A stretch of DNA of 64,000 bases from M3007 sp041392625 (GTDB lineage Bacteria > Bacteroidota > Bacteroidia > Chitinophagales > Saprospiraceae), in contig JAWKLR010000005.1 in assembly GCA_041392625.1 (NCBI GenBank), positions 62,001-126,000 of the forward strand, written 5' to 3'. The notes under the pieces were generated by a model. The model ran no database searches and was not told the DNA's origin. It saw only the letters and a program-made list of their open reading frames with translations. The stretch's first letter is position 1. Every line of letters begins with the position of its first letter. The position numbers were made by a program, and so were the translations under genes. Of the stretch, positions 8,571-18,082 are shown piece by piece.

Positions 8571-11500
8571 TTATTTGCCGTGGCACTGTTTGTATTTTTT
8601 GCCGCTTCCACATGGGCAAGGATCGTTTCGACCGACGGTTTTTTCCTTAACTACCGGTGAACGCTGTGCTTGCCTGTCGCCCTGGCCTGCAGATTGTGCG
8701 GCCCGCTGGGCAGCCTGCTGGGTTTCGGTTTGAGCCTGGCGGTTGTTGGTCTTAAGGCGTGTCGACTGTGCTTTGCGCATGGCTTCTGCCCGGGCTTGCG
8801 CTTCCTGAGAGCGGCGCATTTCTTCCGGATCCGGCAAGTCAAGCGTTCCTTTTAGCAGGAAGGAGGTTACATTGGAATTGATGTGGCCAACAAGACCTTC
8901 AAACAGGTTGTAGGCTTCCATTTTATAGATTACCAATGGGTCTTTTTGCTCAAAAGAAGCGCCTTGAACAGACTCCTTCAAGTCGTCGATGTTGCGCAAG
9001 TGTTCTTTCCAGGCATCGTCCAAAATTGCGAGGGTTGCAACTTTTTCCACGTCGTTCATGATGGAGCTGCCACTGGTTTGCACAGCCAGGTCCATATCGG
9101 CACTGATGTTGAGTCCCTGGCGGCCATCGCTGAACGGAACAACGATCCGTTTGTACCGGTTGCCCTCGCGCGATTGCACATCTTTGATGAGTGGCAAGAG
9201 ACGTTCGGCAACCATGTCGCGCTTGCGGCCGTACAGATCAAAAATCTGTTTTTGGTAGGCTTCAATTACATCGTTTGCAGATGCACTTTTGAACGTATCC
9301 GGATCAATGGATGGGTCGATACCGATGGTTCGGAGACTATCCATCCGGAAGGTTTCAAAGTCGCCGCCTTCGCGGTGTACATGCACAAGTTCTTCCGTGA
9401 TAGAAAGGAATGCGCTGTTGATATCGAGTGCAAGGCGATCGCCAAACAAGGCATTTCTGCGCTTTTTGTAAATGGCCTCACGCTGAATGTTCATTACATC
9501 GTCGTATTCAAGCAAACGCTTACGAATACCGAAGTTGTTTTCTTCAACCTTTTGCTGGGCGCGTTCGATGGATTTGGTAACCATGGAGTGCTGGATGACG
9601 TCTCCGTCCTGGTGGCCCATTTTATCCATCAACCCGGCAATGCGCTCGCTTTGGAACAGACGCATAAGGTTGTCTTCAAGCGAAACATAAAACTGGGATG
9701 ATCCGGGGTCTCCTTGTCGACCGGCACGACCGCGCAACTGACGGTCTACCCGTCGGCTATCGTGGCGTTCAGTACCGATAATAGCCAAACCACCGCTTCT
9801 TTTACGCCGGGTCCGAAGCCAATGTCGGTACCCCGACCCGCCATGTTGGTGGCGATGGTTACGGCACCTGCCTGACCGGCTGCAGCAACGACTTCAGCTT
9901 CACTTTGGTGCTGCTTGGCGTTCAGTACATTGTGTTTGATGCCGCGGAGGTTGAGCATTCTGGAAAGCAATTCCGAAATTTCCACGGAGGTGGTACCAAC
10001 GAGCACAGGTCGGCCTGCTTCACGGAGTTGTAATACTTCGTCGATAACGGCATTGTATTTCTCGCGTGCAGTTTTGTAAACCAAATCATTCCGGTCGTCC
10101 CGTGCGATTGGGCGGTTGGTAGGAATTACAACGACATCGAGTTTGTAGATGTCCCAAAGTTCTTTGGCTTCCGTTTCCGCAGTACCGGTCATACCCGCTA
10201 ATTTGTGGTACATCCGGAAATAATTCTGGAGGGTTACGGTAGCATAGGTTTGGGTGATCTCACCCACCTTTACATTTTCCTTGGCTTCAATTGCCTGGTG
10301 CAGGCCATCTGAGTAACGGCGACCTTCCATAACACGGCCAGTTTGCTCATCGACGATTTTTACCTCTCCTTCCGGAGTAACCAGGTATTCGTTGTCTTTT
10401 TCAAAAAGACCATATGCTTTCAGAAGCTGCTGAACTGCATGGACCCGGCGGGATTTGATCCCGTAATCCTGACCTAGGTGTTCTTTTGCTTCGGTTTTTT
10501 CATTTAAACTCAGGCTTTCATCCTGATCAATTTTTACCAATTCGGTGCCGATATCCGGCAGCACAAAGAAGTTGGGATCGTTGTTGAAGCGGGAAAGGAA
10601 TTCAACCCCTTTTTCGGTCAACTCTACGCCCCGGTTTTTTTCATCAATCACAAACAACAGCTCGCGATCTACCTCGGGCATGCGTTTGTTGTTTTCCTGC
10701 ATGTAGAAGTCGTCTGTCTTCTGAAGCAATACCTTAACCCCGTCTTCACTCAGGAATTTGATCAATGGACGGTGTTTTGGGTGTGCCCGGTGGGCACGGA
10801 GGAGTGCCATACCGGCTTGTCCTTCGGCATTTCCGATTTCCCCTTCTTTCCAAAGGCGTTTGGCTTCGGCGAGAAACTGGCTGGCAAGCTTGGTTTGCTC
10901 GTCGTAGAGGCGTTTTACGGTTGGGTTCAGTTCGACGTATTCCTGGTCTTCCGCACCGCGGGTAACCGGACCGGAGATGATAAGTGGCGTTCGGGCATCG
11001 TCGATCAAAACGGAGTCAACCTCATCCACAATCGAGTAGTGGTGTTTGCGCTGTACGAGTTCTTCCGGACTGATAACCATGTTGTCGCGGAGGTAGTCAA
11101 AACCAAACTCGGAGTTAGTACCAAAAGTGATGTCGCACTTATAGGCATTGATTCGTTCCGGACTGTGCGGGCGGTACTTGTCGATGCAATCCACCGTCAG
11201 CATCAGAAATTCATAAATGGGGCCTACCCATTCCTGGTCGCGTCGGGCGAGGTAGTCGTTCACGGTAATTACATGCACACCTTCTCCGGCGACACCGTTG
11301 AGGTAGGCGGGCAGGGTTGCCACCAGGGTTTTACCTTCACCGGTCGCCATCTCCGCGATTTTTCCGTCGTGGAGCACCATACCACCAATGAGCTGCACGT
11401 CGTAGTGCACCATATTCCAGGTGATCTCACCACCGGCGGCCACCCAGCTATTTTTCCAGATGGCTTTGTCGCCCTCAATGGTGACGTATTGTTTCTTTGG

Positions 11501-11920
11501 GTCAGATGCAATTGTACGGTCGTGGTCGGTTGCTGTAACCGTGATGGTTTCGTTTTGAGAAAAACGGCGGCTTGTTTCTTTTACAACAGCAAACGCTTCT
11601 GGAAGGATGTCGAGGAGAAATTCTTCCAGGGCTTTATCGCGGTCTTTTCTCAGTTCATCAACATCTTTGAAGAGGGCATCTTTTTCATAAAAATCAGCTT
11701 CCGCCAGGGCTTTTTGGTTGACGGATTCTATTTGCGCGTCGATGTCCTTCAGATAATCTTTAAGGCGTGCGCGAAAATCCAGGGTTTTGGTGCGCAGATC
11801 GTCGTTCGACAAATTTTGATATTCCTCAAAATAGCTATTGATCTGGTCTACATTTGCTCTGTAGACACTTAAGTCTCGATCTTGTTTAGTGCCGAGAAGT
11901 TTTTTTAATATACCAAGCAT
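8571..11920 (-). CDS. secA: SecA, preprotein translocase ATPase (one frameshift near 9793)
   Basis: SecA drives proteins through SecYEG by ATP hydrolysis. The N-terminal frame (11920 to about 9794) carries the Walker A MATGEGKTLVATLPAYLNG (residues 191-209), Walker B VDEVDSVLIDDART and the helicase motif TNMAGRGTDI. The frame then breaks and continues in the second frame with GLAIIGTERHDSRRVDRQL, the helical scaffold and a C-terminal SEC-C zinc motif (DPCPCGSGKKYKQCHGK). One missing G in a G-run (CCC read as CC on the plus strand near 9793) explains it. The combined length, about 1,110 residues, is normal for Bacteroidota. As secA is essential, a base-calling error is the likeliest cause. Confidence 0.95.
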
Positions 11921-12003
11921 ATACGTATCTGTTCAGGGTTGCCGAGGGCGTGTTAATTTAAAAAAAGATTGAGCCCAAAAGAATGCAAAGGGTCAAAGAG
12001 ATG

Positions 12004-12027
12004 CAAAGATAGCGTATTCCGGTACGC
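12004..12027 (-). promoter_or_regulatory. Predicted secA promoter with short dyad
   Basis: CAAAGATA at 12004-12011 is TATCTTTG on the minus strand, a good -7 box about 85 nt upstream of the secA start. A short inverted repeat (GCGTA-TTCCGG-TACGC, 12012/13-12027) sits immediately upstream in the spacer. The -33 box is weak. Confidence 0.5.
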
Positions 12028-12076
12028 GAGTAAACACAGATCTGAATTTTCTACAAGCGATCCCAAACAGAATCGA

Positions 12077-12110
12077 AATTATGCAAGCTCTTATTTTTCA
12101 TTGCATAATT
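12077..12110. promoter_or_regulatory. Inverted repeat between secA and recJ
   Basis: AATTATGCAA (12077-12086) and TTGCATAATT (12101-12110) are perfect 10-bp arms separated by 14 nt, with CG/CG pairs just outside after one bulged base. It lies in the divergent region 11921-12308. An operator or a transcribed hairpin are both possible. Apart from this and the secA promoter I see nothing else in the region. Confidence 0.5.
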
Positions 12111-12308
12111 CGTTCCAAGCCCAAAAAGGTGACAGAATGTCACCCGGAAAATTTATTTATTACACAGCAGATTCGGGCAAACTGCTTGCCCAAATGTTAA
12201 AAAAGTGTAATTTCGCTTTTCAGTGTTTGCCTAAAAATGTTTTTATGTGTAGTCAGAAGGACGCGCAAACAAACATCCAACGTGCAAACTCCAAGATCAT
12301 TTTGAATT

Positions 12309-14003
12309 ATGAAGCGGCCTCATTGGCGTCAATTACCTGCAGAAGCGACGACTGTACAGCAATTAAAAGCAGAACTGTCGCTGGATCCTCTTTTGTGCCG
12401 TCTGCTGGTGCAAAGGGGTATTACCGACGCTGAAACAGCCAACCAATTCCTGAATCCAAGCCTGAGTCAACTCCACGATCCCTTTCTAATGAAAGACATG
12501 GATCGGGCCGTACTGCGTATTCAACAAGCCATTGAGCGCGGTGAGCGCATTTTGGTTTATGGCGATTACGATGTAGACGGAACCACGAGTGTTGCGCTTG
12601 CGTATGCCTTTTTGTCTGCTTATCATAAAGATTTGGACTATTACCTGCCAGATCGGGACAAGGAAGGTTATGGCGTTAGCCGCGAAGGGGTTGAATATGC
12701 ACGAGAAACAGCCTGCTCTTTGGTTATTGCGCTCGATTGTGGCATCAAAGCACACGACAGCATCGCACTGGCTAAAAGTTATGGAATCGATTTCATTGTA
12801 GCCGACCACCACCTGCCCGAGGGCGAACTGCCCGATGCTGTTGCAAACCTCGACCCGAAGCGACCCGATTGCCCCTATCCATACAAAGAACTCAGCGGTT
12901 GCGGCATTGGTTTCAAACTAGCCCAGGCATTTGCCATCCGCAACAATGTTTCTGTCAACCAGATTGAGTACCTGCTCGACCTCGTGGCGGTAAGCATTGC
13001 CTGCGATATTGTGCCCATGACCGGCGAGAACCGGGTAATGGCCTATTTTGGCCTCCAAAAACTCAACCAGGATCCCCGGGTCGGCCTGTGGGCCCTGATC
13101 CAACGCAGCGGCCGAAGCTTCCCGCTCAATATCAACGATCTGGTATTTGGAATCGGACCGCTCATCAACGCCGCCGGGCGGATTGGCGATGCCCGCGAGG
13201 CCGTCAAACTGATGCTCTCCGCCGACAAAGCCAGCGCACTCTATAATGCCGAAAGCCTGGTGAGCCGCAACAAGGAACGCCGGGAGGTGGACTTTGCCAC
13301 AACAGAAGAGGCCCACCAGCGGTTTATGGATTTGCCCGACTGGAGCGACCGAAAAAGCATCGTTCTCTACAACCCCGATTGGCACAAAGGCATTATCGGT
13401 ATTGCCGCCAGCCGAATGGCTGAACGTTTCCACCGACCCGCCGTGGTACTGACCCACAGCGAAGACCATGTCGTCGGCTCTGCACGCTCGGTTCCCGGGT
13501 TTGATCTGTACGAAGCACTCCAGCATTGCGAGGATTTGTTCCTTTCTTTTGGTGGGCATGCCCATGCTGCCGGCATGCAAATGCCCGTAGAAAATGTGGA
13601 GGCTTTTTGTCAAAAATTTGAAACCCTGGTAAAAGACAATATAAAAAAGGAGTCCACCCGCCCGATTCTGGATGTAAGCTCTGATTTGCCGTTGAGCAAA
13701 ATTACCCCGGAACTGTGGGTCATTCTCAAACGGTTTGCTCCCTTTGGTCCGCAAAACCTGGCCCCGCTGTTTGTTGCCCGAAAAGTGGAAGATACCGGAC
13801 GCAGCAAACGGATCGACAACAACCACGTGCGCTTATCCGTTCGACAGGCTGGCAGCAAAAAAGTCTGGACAGGAATCGGATTCGGACTCGGTGATGTATT
13901 CGAATCCCTCAAACATCGCCCCTTCGATATGGCCTTCACCGTTCAGGAAGCCACCTGGCGCGGAGAACGGGTTCTATCATTGATGGTTAAGGATTTGGCC
14001 TAA
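12309..14003 (+). CDS. recJ: RecJ, single-stranded-DNA-specific 5'-3' exonuclease
   Basis: RecJ degrades 5'-ended single strands in recombination and mismatch repair. The DHH phosphoesterase motifs are clear: GDYDVDG (residues 85-91), ALDCG (141-145) and ADHH (165-168), with the DHHA1 signature SFGGHAHAAGM in the C-terminal half, followed by an OB-like domain (FAPFGPQNLAPLF, TGIGFGLGD). The 564-residue length fits the Bacteroidota form. It is divergent from secA and probably monocistronic. Confidence 0.95.
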   Translation: MKRPHWRQLPAEATTVQQLKAELSLDPLLCRLLVQRGITDAETANQFLNPSLSQLHDPFLMKDMDRAVLRIQQAIERGERILVYGDYDVDGTTSVALAYAFLSAYHKDLDYYLPDRDKEGYGVSREGVEYARETACSLVIALDCGIKAHDSIALAKSYGIDFIVADHHLPEGELPDAVANLDPKRPDCPYPYKELSGCGIGFKLAQAFAIRNNVSVNQIEYLLDLVAVSIACDIVPMTGENRVMAYFGLQKLNQDPRVGLWALIQRSGRSFPLNINDLVFGIGPLINAAGRIGDAREAVKLMLSADKASALYNAESLVSRNKERREVDFATTEEAHQRFMDLPDWSDRKSIVLYNPDWHKGIIGIAASRMAERFHRPAVVLTHSEDHVVGSARSVPGFDLYEALQHCEDLFLSFGGHAHAAGMQMPVENVEAFCQKFETLVKDNIKKESTRPILDVSSDLPLSKITPELWVILKRFAPFGPQNLAPLFVARKVEDTGRSKRIDNNHVRLSVRQAGSKKVWTGIGFGLGDVFESLKHRPFDMAFTVQEATWRGERVLSLMVKDLA

Positions 14004-14035
14004 GGGTTTTGAAATTTTTATCCAAACAAGGCTTT

Positions 14036-14069
14036 TTTGATGCATTTTCGCGCTGCTTTCCTAACTTTG
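14036..14069 (+). promoter_or_regulatory. Predicted promoter of the parvulin/TonB-C operon
   Basis: TTTG at 14036-14039, a 22-nt spacer and TAACTTTG at 14062-14069 fit the Bacteroidota consensus, with a slightly long spacer. The start codon is 54 nt downstream. Confidence 0.6.
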
Positions 14070-14123
14070 CGCGTTCGTGTTTTTTTATTTTACCATTAAA
14101 AATTTTAAAACCATATATCTGTT

Positions 14124-16103
14124 ATGTGTAAACAGTTCTGCGCACTATTCGCCGGTCTATTTTTGAGCGTTGGTATTGCGTTCTCCCAAACAAACGACCC
14201 AGTCCTTTTTAAAGTAGAAGACACTCCGGTAAATCTATCGGAATTCAAATACATCTACTCCAAAACCAACCAGAACAAGGCCGACTTCTCCCGCGAATCA
14301 CTCGAAGAATACCTGCGGCTCTATGTCAACTTCAAATTGAAGGTGCATAAAGCCAAAGAAATGCAACTCGACACCGTTCCGCAAACCAAAAATGAACTGG
14401 CCGGGTACCGCCGCCAACTCGCCAACTCCTACCTAGTAGATAAGGAGGTGACCGACAAACTGGTGGAAGAAGTATATCAACACATGCTGAAAGATGTGGA
14501 CCTGAGCTACATCTTTTTTGCCTGCGATAAAAATGCAAGCGCTGCCGAAAGCGAAGCCGTGTACGCCAAAGCCAAGGCCGTGTACGATAAAATCAAAGCC
14601 GGTGCCGATTTTGATGCAATGGCCGTTGAACATTCTGAAGACGAAAGCGCAAAGCAAAACAAAGGCCGACTCGGTTACATCACTGCCATGTTCCCCGACG
14701 GGTTTTACGAATTGGAAAAAGGCGCTTATGCCGCCAAACCCGGCGAGGTGTTTGGCCCGGTTCGCACCAGCGTTGGCTACAACATCGTTCGCGTAAACAA
14801 TTTCCGCGAAGCCCGCGGTGAAATGGAAGTGGCACACATCCTGATTCGTACAGGCGAAAATCCGGCCGATGCCGCCAAGGCAAAGCTGCGCATCGACAGC
14901 GCCTACGCTGCCCTGCAGGGCGGAATGAAATGGTCGGATGCCTGCCTGCGCTTTTCAGAAGATCAAATGACAAAAGGCAAAGAAGGATACATCGGATTTT
15001 TCGGAATCAACCGCTACCAGCGCGATTTTGAAGATGCCGCATACGGACTGAAGGCCGACAACGATTTTTCCAAGCCGGTTGAAACAACCATTGGCTGGCA
15101 CATCATCAAACGCATCAGCCACCGCCCAATCCAATCGTTCGAAAAACTCAAGCGCCCGCTGACCGAGCGTGTGAAGCGCGATAGCCGCAGCAGCATTGCC
15201 AAAGAAAGTATGATTGCCCGCATTCAGGAAGAAGGCGGATTCAAGGAATACCCGGAAGTGCTGAAAGCATGGAGCGCAATTCAGGTTGATTCCATCTTCC
15301 ACACCTTCCGCTGGAAACCAAGCGACGACGAGATTTCTTCCGTTGTTTTTTCTTACAAAAACGGTCCGGAATACACCTTGTCTGATTTTGAATTCTACTG
15401 CGCAAAAGCAAGCCGGGAACGCATGCGGGGCAAAGGATTTCCAATCGATGAAACCATCGCCAAACTGTATAAATCCTGGAAAGACGACTGCGCCATGCAG
15501 TTTGAAGAAACCCAGTTGGATAAAAAATATCCGGAATTCCGCTCCCTCATGCGGGAATATGAAGAGGGTATCCTGCTTTTCGAAGCAGCCAAGCGACTGG
15601 TTTGGGATCGTGCCAATTCCGACAGCACCGGCCTGCAAGCCTACTTTGATGCCAATCTCAGCACCAAGTATATGTGGGACGAACGCGCTCGCGTGAGCTT
15701 CTACACCATCAAAACCACCGATGCCAAAACCGTTGAAAAAATTCGGAAGTACATGGCCAACAAATCAGCCGAAGATGTTCTGAAAAAATTCAACAAAACG
15801 GCAGACAATGAACTGGTAGCAGTGTTGGAAAAATCCTACGAAAAAGGAAAAAATACCGAGGTGGATGCCATGTGGAAAAGCGGCGCCATGAGCGCAGTGA
15901 AAACAGATGAAGGAACGAAAACCAGCTCGTTTATCAAAGTAGAAGAGATTGTTCCACCTACACCGAAAAAGTTGGAAGATGCCCGCGGGTATGCCGTTGC
16001 AGAGTACCAGGACTACCTGGAAAAACAATGGGTAAAAGACCTCCGCAATGAATACAAGGTGGAGATCAACCAACAGGTGTTTGAATCAATGATCAAGAAG
16101 TAA
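14124..16103 (+). CDS. Two-domain parvulin peptidyl-prolyl isomerase (SurA/PpiD-like)
   Basis: A signal peptide (FLSVGIAFSQ) is followed by an N-terminal chaperone domain (VNLSEFKYIYSKTNQN) typical of Bacteroidota PPIases. Two parvulin domains follow: LSYIFFACDK...GRLGYITAMFPDGFYELE...GYNIVRV, and VAHILIRTG...GYIGFFGINRYQRDFEDAAY...GWHIIKRI. A long C-terminal helical region with no clear family follows to residue 659. It is likely a periplasmic folding factor for outer-membrane or secreted proteins. The next gene starts 5 nt downstream. Confidence 0.88.
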   Translation: MCKQFCALFAGLFLSVGIAFSQTNDPVLFKVEDTPVNLSEFKYIYSKTNQNKADFSRESLEEYLRLYVNFKLKVHKAKEMQLDTVPQTKNELAGYRRQLANSYLVDKEVTDKLVEEVYQHMLKDVDLSYIFFACDKNASAAESEAVYAKAKAVYDKIKAGADFDAMAVEHSEDESAKQNKGRLGYITAMFPDGFYELEKGAYAAKPGEVFGPVRTSVGYNIVRVNNFREARGEMEVAHILIRTGENPADAAKAKLRIDSAYAALQGGMKWSDACLRFSEDQMTKGKEGYIGFFGINRYQRDFEDAAYGLKADNDFSKPVETTIGWHIIKRISHRPIQSFEKLKRPLTERVKRDSRSSIAKESMIARIQEEGGFKEYPEVLKAWSAIQVDSIFHTFRWKPSDDEISSVVFSYKNGPEYTLSDFEFYCAKASRERMRGKGFPIDETIAKLYKSWKDDCAMQFEETQLDKKYPEFRSLMREYEEGILLFEAAKRLVWDRANSDSTGLQAYFDANLSTKYMWDERARVSFYTIKTTDAKTVEKIRKYMANKSAEDVLKKFNKTADNELVAVLEKSYEKGKNTEVDAMWKSGAMSAVKTDEGTKTSSFIKVEEIVPPTPKKLEDARGYAVAEYQDYLEKQWVKDLRNEYKVEINQQVFESMIKK

Positions 16104-16108
16104 AAGAT

Positions 16109-16552
16109 ATGAAATCCTTCCGGCGAATAAATAGTCTGCTGTTCCTTTTTCTGCTTGTCAGCATCGGGGCTCAATCCTGCAAAGCGGGAATGGGCGCAAA
16201 AGCCGAACCGGCAGCCAAACAGGTCCAGGAAGATCCTATTTATTCGCTGGAGGAAATCAGTCAATCGCCCGTATATCCGGGTACCGAATCGGCCTTTGTA
16301 CAGTACATGGCCTCCCTTCGACTTCCCGCATTGGAAGAAGGCACCGAGTTTCTCGAAACCCTGGAGGCTTCCTTTGTCATCGAAAAAGACGGCAGCACAA
16401 GCCAGATTCAATCCCTCCAAAACCCGGACCACCCCTGGGTAAAAGCCTACCTGGAGCACCTGCAAAAAATGGAAAAATGGACTCCGGCCGAAAAAGGCGG
16501 CGAGCCCGTCCGGGTGCGTATGGTCATCCCCATGCACTTCCGCAGAGGCTAA
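16109..16552 (+). CDS. Small lipoprotein with TonB C-terminal-like domain
   Basis: The 147-residue protein has a lipoprotein signal (LFLLVSIGAQSCKAG, with Cys after Ser). The second half resembles the TonB C-terminal or energy-transducer fold: a strand ASFVIEKDGSTSQIQ, then MEKWTPAEKGGEPVRVRMVIPM, the W-x-P-A-x-x-x-G-x-P-V pattern shared by these domains. There is no proline-rich spanning region, so it is unlikely to be a functional TonB. It is co-transcribed with the upstream isomerase and ends before a palindromic repeat and a strong terminator. Confidence 0.75.
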   Translation: MKSFRRINSLLFLFLLVSIGAQSCKAGMGAKAEPAAKQVQEDPIYSLEEISQSPVYPGTESAFVQYMASLRLPALEEGTEFLETLEASFVIEKDGSTSQIQSLQNPDHPWVKAYLEHLQKMEKWTPAEKGGEPVRVRMVIPMHFRRG

Positions 16553-16585
16553 GGCACCTCAACGAATCTAAGCTATGCGTCGTAC

Positions 16586-16606
16586 AGACGCCCAACCTGG
16601 GCGTCT
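16586..16606. repeat. GACGC-type intergenic palindrome
   Basis: AGACGCCCA-ACC-TGGGCGTCT, 9-bp arms. It shares its AGACGC/GCGTCT core with other intergenic palindromes in this window. The gap 16553-16951 holds this site, the terminator and the next palindrome, and no gene. Confidence 0.7.
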
Positions 16607-16769
16607 CCAACGAAATCCATATCCCTGCTCCAAAAATTTCACCCAAAAACATAGCCCTCTATTTAATTATGTACACGGGTGTTTGAAAAACAAACCCGGT
16701 ATTGTATCCGCCGAAAACAGGGTTGACAGAATCGTATTTTCATAAAAAAACATAGCATCCCAAACAGGC

Positions 16770-16820
16770 CCTTAAATAAAAAAAGCCTCCCCGAACCGGG
16801 GAGGCTTTTTTTATTTAAGG
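16770..16820. terminator. Long perfect bidirectional terminator
   Basis: Arms of 24 bp (16770-16793 and 16797-16820) are perfectly complementary around a 3-nt loop. The core is GCCTCCCCG/CGGGGAGGC, flanked by A-run and T-run. It sits between the converging TonB-C-like and choice-of-anchor genes. Confidence 0.9.
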
Positions 16821-16933
16821 CGTATTATTCACAAATTGATAAACCGGGAATGGGGTTAAAATTTGAGTTTCCGCAGGTTGCGTTTGGTGCGATCTGCACA
16901 AACACTTCAGCCTGTTTTTTGCTGACTGACTAA

Positions 16934-16950
16934 GACGCCTGCAAGGCGTC
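16934..16950. repeat. GACGC-type intergenic palindrome
   Basis: GACGCCT-GCA-AGGCGTC, 7-bp arms, immediately before the stop of the next minus-strand gene. Same core as the site at 16586-16606. Confidence 0.6.
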
Positions 16951-16951
16951 A

Positions 16952-17755
16952 CTACAGTTTATAAATTTTCTTAACGGCCTGTTCTGTCTTGGTCCGCAAT
17001 TGGATCAGGTAACTGCCCTGCGGCCAATCCTGCATATTGATGGTGTGTTGGCCTTCCTGCAAGTGTTGCTCGAAAACCTTTTGTCCGTTCTGGGTATAAA
17101 CAGCCACGAGCATTGCTTCGTTCAGTGTGATTTGTACCAGGTCGCTGCTTGGATTCGGGAAAACGGAAACCTTGGATGCCAGCGTTTCGTCAATCGAAGA
17201 AGGTATGCTGAAAACCACAGTCTTAGTAAGCGTCAGGGCATTATCGCCGGAGGTATTGTTGTTGCCATTGGCTGCATTACTGGCCAGGTAAAAGGTTGTT
17301 TTCTTGCCGGCGGCATCGGAGGGTGCAGTCCAGGAGAACGTCCAGCTGGCAACACCGCCGCTGAGGTTTTTTGCGGATGATTGTCGGATGTATTGTCGAC
17401 CATTGGCGGCGCTGGCGACGTTGCTTCCGGCTCCGGCTACGAAGGTTCCGCTGCGCTCATTCAGGCTGTCGAGTGCGGTCATTTGAAATCCGGTTCGAAC
17501 AGCGTTGCTCATGTGCATCATGGTGAGTTCGTAGGTCTGGTCTGGCTGAATAGTGTCTGGAAGGCCCATAATGGCCAGGCTGCCGGTAAAGCTGCCACCG
17601 GTATGGCATCCCGGGGTTGTGCTACAGGTCTGTTCACCGGGAGCACCTGTTTTTTCCAAAGGGGGGTTGCTGGATTTGAGTGCATCGTTCATAACCCACA
17701 CCAATGCGAGCATGAAAAAAAGGTAGATGCGGTGTTTTTGTAAATTAACAATCAT
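16952..17755 (-). CDS. Secreted T9SS-cargo protein with choice-of-anchor V-like domain
   Basis: Start taken at ATG 17755, giving a signal-anchor-like hydrophobic stretch (YLFFMLALVWVMNDAL). The mature part opens with the cysteine pattern TCSTTPGCHTGGSF seen in choice-of-anchor V/reeler-like domains and contains a beta-sandwich (LTMMHMSNAVRTGFQMTAL ... WTFSWTAPSDAAG). The last about 75 residues form a T9SS type A sorting domain (VSVFPNPSSDLVQITL ... GSYLIQLRTKTEQAVKKIYKL). It is probably exported by the type IX system to the cell surface. Function of the sandwich domain is unknown. Confidence 0.82.
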   Translation of the reverse strand: MIVNLQKHRIYLFFMLALVWVMNDALKSSNPPLEKTGAPGEQTCSTTPGCHTGGSFTGSLAIMGLPDTIQPDQTYELTMMHMSNAVRTGFQMTALDSLNERSGTFVAGAGSNVASAANGRQYIRQSSAKNLSGGVASWTFSWTAPSDAAGKKTTFYLASNAANGNNNTSGDNALTLTKTVVFSIPSSIDETLASKVSVFPNPSSDLVQITLNEAMLVAVYTQNGQKVFEQHLQEGQHTINMQDWPQGSYLIQLRTKTEQAVKKIYKL

Positions 17756-18042
17756 GGTTTGGTTTGTTTGTAAAAGCCCGATTTGGAGACTGGCCAAATT
17801 TTAATTCCGAGGCGAAGTCGGGGACCGCAAATTTATTCAGGTCTGCAAAGTCGGGTTTTTGAGTAAAAAAGGATTTAAAATATGCCTTTAGAACAGGCAC
17901 AAGCAATTAGGCTGAAAAGATAGCGCAACTTGTTTGTTAAAAAAAAGGTAGATGGGTGTTTGGATGATTTCGGCAAGCTGTGTCAAAAAGCGCAACACAC
18001 ATTTATTTTAAAACAAAATGTGTTTATTTGTTTTGTTTCATG

Positions 18043-18050
18043 TATCTTTG
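18043..18050 (+). promoter_or_regulatory. Predicted -7 box of radA
   Basis: TATCTTTG, an exact Bacteroidota -7 box, 33 nt upstream of the radA ATG. T-rich sequence with TTTG-like words lies upstream. This supports the start at 18083 over a longer open frame from 17930. Confidence 0.6.
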
Positions 18051-18082
18051 GCATTGCTGAAAACCCAAGTCAATCTCATTTT

